Part shown: piece by piece, positions 63,001 through 64,000 of the stretch
Numbering within the stretch: the stretch's first letter is position 1
How the letters are laid out: the number at the start of each line of letters is the position of its first letter
Source: JBAXXL01 sp037127915
GTDB taxonomy: Bacteria; Bacteroidota; Ignavibacteria; Kapaibacteriales; UBA2268
DNA length: 64,000 nt
Direction: 5' to 3'
Assembly: GCA_037127915.1 (NCBI GenBank)
Contig: JBAXXL010000003.1
Coordinates: forward strand, 85,596-149,595
The notes under the pieces: generated by a model
Seen by the model: only the letters and a program-made list of their open reading frames with translations
Databases searched by the model: none
Told to the model about the DNA's origin: nothing
Translations under genes and position numbers: made by a program

Positions 63001-63773
63001 CCACCCTGAGCCATTCCTAACAACTTAATGTAGGTTGCTTCCGCTTCGTTTTGGGTGGTAATATTTTCAAAATAAGTTCCACCGGTTTGTTTTGTAATTT
63101 CTTTGATACATTGCGGAGCAGACATATCGAGAGTTACAGCATATATAGTTATTCGATTTTTTAATGCAAAATCAATTATACCGCTCACATCTGGAGGAAA
63201 ATTTGGTTGCCCGTCCGTAAGAAAAACAACAACTTTTTTGTGCTTCCCCAAATTTGCTACTTGTAAACCACCGCAAGGTGCATCGAGTAGTGCTTGATTG
63301 TAATTTGTACCATTTGTAGGAACAAACTGTTCAATGCTGTTTTTTAATAACTGCATATTTGTCGTAAAATCATGTACAACATAGCTATTGTCAGAAAATG
63401 AAACAAGCGCGCATTCAGATTTTCCCAAAGGTAATCCATCTACCCAAGCGTTAGCGGCTTTTTTAGCTGAGCCAATTCTCGGGGGCTCTTCGTGCATAGA
63501 ACCTGACATATCAAACACAAGAACGCTTGAAATTGCCTTTTGCGGCTGTGGTTCGGGACAACTTATGTTTGTAACTTTCCTTGAAATTCCATTTTCAAAA
63601 ATTGAAAAATTAGAAGGTGACAAGTTTAAAATTTGATTCCCGGTGCTGTCGAAAGCATAAAAATTTGCTTTTACGTTTGGAAATTGTGATGCATCGATAT
63701 TAAATACCGATAAGCTCTGGCTGTAAGCAGAGTAGGTAAATAAAAAGATAAATAAGTAAACTATTTTTCGCAT
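59970..63773 (-). CDS. Large T9SS surface protein: intact VWA, 8 WD40 repeats, ASH, cohesin-like
   Basis: The 1267-residue product shares its signal peptide with the neighbour. Its VWA domain (about 80-260) keeps a full MIDAS: DMSGSMHE, the Thr in NGTNYNQAL and FLTDGQPN, so it should bind a metal ion and a ligand. An ASH and an NGGE/NGNE-type Ig domain (LTPNGNEKYIAGNDTLITWEG) precede eight WD40 repeats (about 495-815), enough for one propeller. ASH domains, a cohesin-like domain (about 1070-1175), GICREGGTRL and a T9SS type A domain follow. Tandem paralogue of 54028-59826 and of the gene cut at 63917. Confidence 0.88.
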   Translation of the reverse strand: MRKIVYLFIFLFTYSAYSQSLSVFNIDASQFPNVKANFYAFDSTGNQILNLSPSNFSIFENGISRKVTNISCPEPQPQKAISSVLVFDMSGSMHEEPPRIGSAKKAANAWVDGLPLGKSECALVSFSDNSYVVHDFTTNMQLLKNSIEQFVPTNGTNYNQALLDAPCGGLQVANLGKHKKVVVFLTDGQPNFPPDVSGIIDFALKNRITIYAVTLDMSAPQCIKEITKQTGGTYFENITTQNEAEATYIKLLGMAQGGEPCEIEWESKYSCQEGETDIKITQKPLNIFTNIKYPLPNITLAGLEISPRNLSFKNIKPGFKKDAVIKVTARNADYNFSNIVCTNSAFTIEPTNFQLSNGKSKDLVVSFAPTDSGFASAKFSFESNLCPVDYYVNGGFIGKKPKKPSLKVLTPNGNEKYIAGNDTLITWEGVADSDFVKLDYTIDNGATWNNITDTARGLKYIWENIPKPGSDLCKIRVKEQKVIQQIGKPGKLQYTFNHKLSVYSAEWSPDDSRIATASQDTTAIIWDAVTGKKLNVLTGHKAGVRVVRWSPEGSRLATLSDDETLIIWDAVTGVKQNLIKGYNNEMDDFAWSPDGSCISISSNNGSTVVWDAITGAQLKILVTTLNSNKQVSWSPDGSKIATTQNGNFVLIWDTKSWEIIDTLKNCVSDGTVSWCPDGKSIMSFRGDATIWDGNTGDFLYKIKNVNYAIWSPSGGQILVNGNTIYDVASRKITKMLGSPSGNEASTAWSPNCRLIASVNSNDESIWITNVETGESIYKFMGHKSEIYDINWSSDGSRIVSAGRDWSAKVWIADTVTYQLQEDQSDLFFSILVPKAIANDIDMKKCLLGSAKDSLLNCYIGNIGYCPVGIDSIYFSGGDANSFNVVSGVPKYSIDQGSSKTIEVRFIPNRIGIHDATINIITQSDTLVQNIQGEGVLPQIEVLSGFLDFGEVELGSEKIIKDTVLIKNISNNPITINDVVQLGPDKKQFEIINGGNSFVLQPNESRPLTIKFKPIYSGRTSGQLGFEYSGLGSPATVDIFGNGKGGLVYIMNDSSYAGEKRTIKLLMANIKPEGIASIATNFEAVIRLQNSILAPENRANTYMQKDSLYLNISGQIGTTVELAQIPVIAGLGSAEETSIDIIDFILKDNNGNKIDYNFEKASGVFKLLGICREGGTRLFNPTGKVEILSIMPNPASEDIEIKVNLIENGATIVSIFNSNGMKIKEYSIIGEIGQKTINLNAKDFSNGLYFIQLQTPTVLENQKLMIIK

Positions 63774-63873
63774 AAAAACCTTATCAAAATAATGAACATT
63801 TACATTGTAATATAACCCTAATACTAAATTATGATATTTTTTTTAATTTAACAAATTTTTCAAGCTTCTTTGT

Positions 63874-63906
63874 ACTCATCCGATGACTGGCAGTCATCGG
63901 ATGAGT
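63874..63906. repeat. Dispersed palindrome ACTCATCCGATGAC, copy 3
   Basis: Identical to the copy at 59927-59959, including loop TGGCA; part of the long direct repeat. Confidence 0.8.
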
Positions 63907-63916
63907 TGTCTATAAC

Positions 63917-64000
63917 CTATTTTATTATCATTAATTTCTGATTTTCTAAAACTGTCGGCGTTTGTAATTGTATAAAATATAATCCATTGCTAAAATCTTT
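63917..64000 (-). CDS. Third paralogue of the VWA-WD40-T9SS array, C-terminal 27 residues only
   Basis: A frame open to the window edge ends with LENQKLMIIK and a stop at 63917-63919. The 27 visible residues (from KDFSNGLYFIQLQ) equal the C-terminus of the 1267-residue protein, the final strands of a T9SS type A domain. The gene therefore begins outside the window and extends the tandem array to at least three members. Its domain content upstream cannot be seen. Confidence 0.9.
   Translation of the reverse strand, partial: KDFSNGLYFIQLQTPTVLENQKLMIIK

Larger units (their letters stand above)
63708..64000. repeat. 293-bp direct repeat joining tandem paralogues, second copy
   Basis: Counterpart of 59761-60053. 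Identity starts just after a single C/G difference at 63707/59760 and runs to the window edge, spanning gene start, spacer and the next gene's end. Confidence 0.92.

Noticed and set aside
54028..63773. Diversity-generating retroelement acting on the WD40 genes
   Set aside because: No reverse transcriptase, template repeat or adenine-biased variable region was seen in the window.

Overview
The window is AT-rich, densely coding DNA from a Gram-negative member of the Bacteroidota/FCB group. An early-branching lineage such as Ignavibacteria or Kapabacteria is plausible, but the lineage is an inference. Support comes from at least six secreted proteins ending in type IX secretion (T9SS) type A sorting domains, FISUMP lipoproteins, a DUF3098 protein, a rhomboid-like protein with a Bacteroidota-type C-terminal tail, weak Shine-Dalgarno signals and promoter elements of the Bacteroidota form TTTG-N19-TAnnTTTG. 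No phage, transposase, plasmid or CRISPR locus is visible.

Layout. 1-4.7 kb: 3'-truncated OmpA-family gene, atpC and atpD (no other ATP synthase genes), a GT9 heptosyltransferase-like gene and a divergent STAS-domain gene. 4.7-10.9 kb: a hairpin-rich, repeat-rich stretch holding a VapBC toxin-antitoxin pair, era, a DUF3098 gene, an RsmI-like methyltransferase with a long charged tail, and an LRR lipoprotein. Two copies of a roughly 310-bp interspersed repeat sit here. 10.9-25 kb: FadL-like porin with a Tyr/Ser-rich lipoprotein, a flavin-barrel protein with a rhomboid pseudoprotease, a T9SS surface protein, htpG, LytR_C and TrmH-like genes, a scpA-ybaK-WG-repeat operon, an SDR-type L-threonine dehydrogenase and an alkaline phosphatase. 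25-33 kb: T9SS-exported hydrolase, a 1498-residue adhesin-like protein, YceI and a putative barrel protein. 33-39.4 kb: two uncharacterised genes, one a 1429-residue protein with a zincin-like HExxH site, and a SEDS-family protein lacking the usual catalytic Asp. 39.7-41.4 kb: lipoprotein, then a fluoride riboswitch controlling crcB/fluC and a DUF190 gene. 41.4-49 kb: MetR-like regulator, T9SS protein, tRNA-Leu(CAG), an mgsA-lemA-DUF3137 operon, and a class II Fic protein with helically phased repeats at its start. 49-64 kb: second OmpA-family gene with two OmpA-like domains, three tandem FISUMP lipoproteins, and a tandem array of giant VWA/WD40/cohesin-like/T9SS surface proteins running off the window edge.

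Together the accessory genes point to a heavily decorated cell surface: T9SS cargo, lipoproteins and OmpA/FadL barrels. The T9SS machinery itself is not in the window. The most unusual locus is the VWA-WD40 array at 54-64 kb. Neighbouring paralogues share almost identical ends and spacers. One has an intact MIDAS and one 8-repeat WD40 block; the other has a degenerate MIDAS and 16 WD40 repeats.
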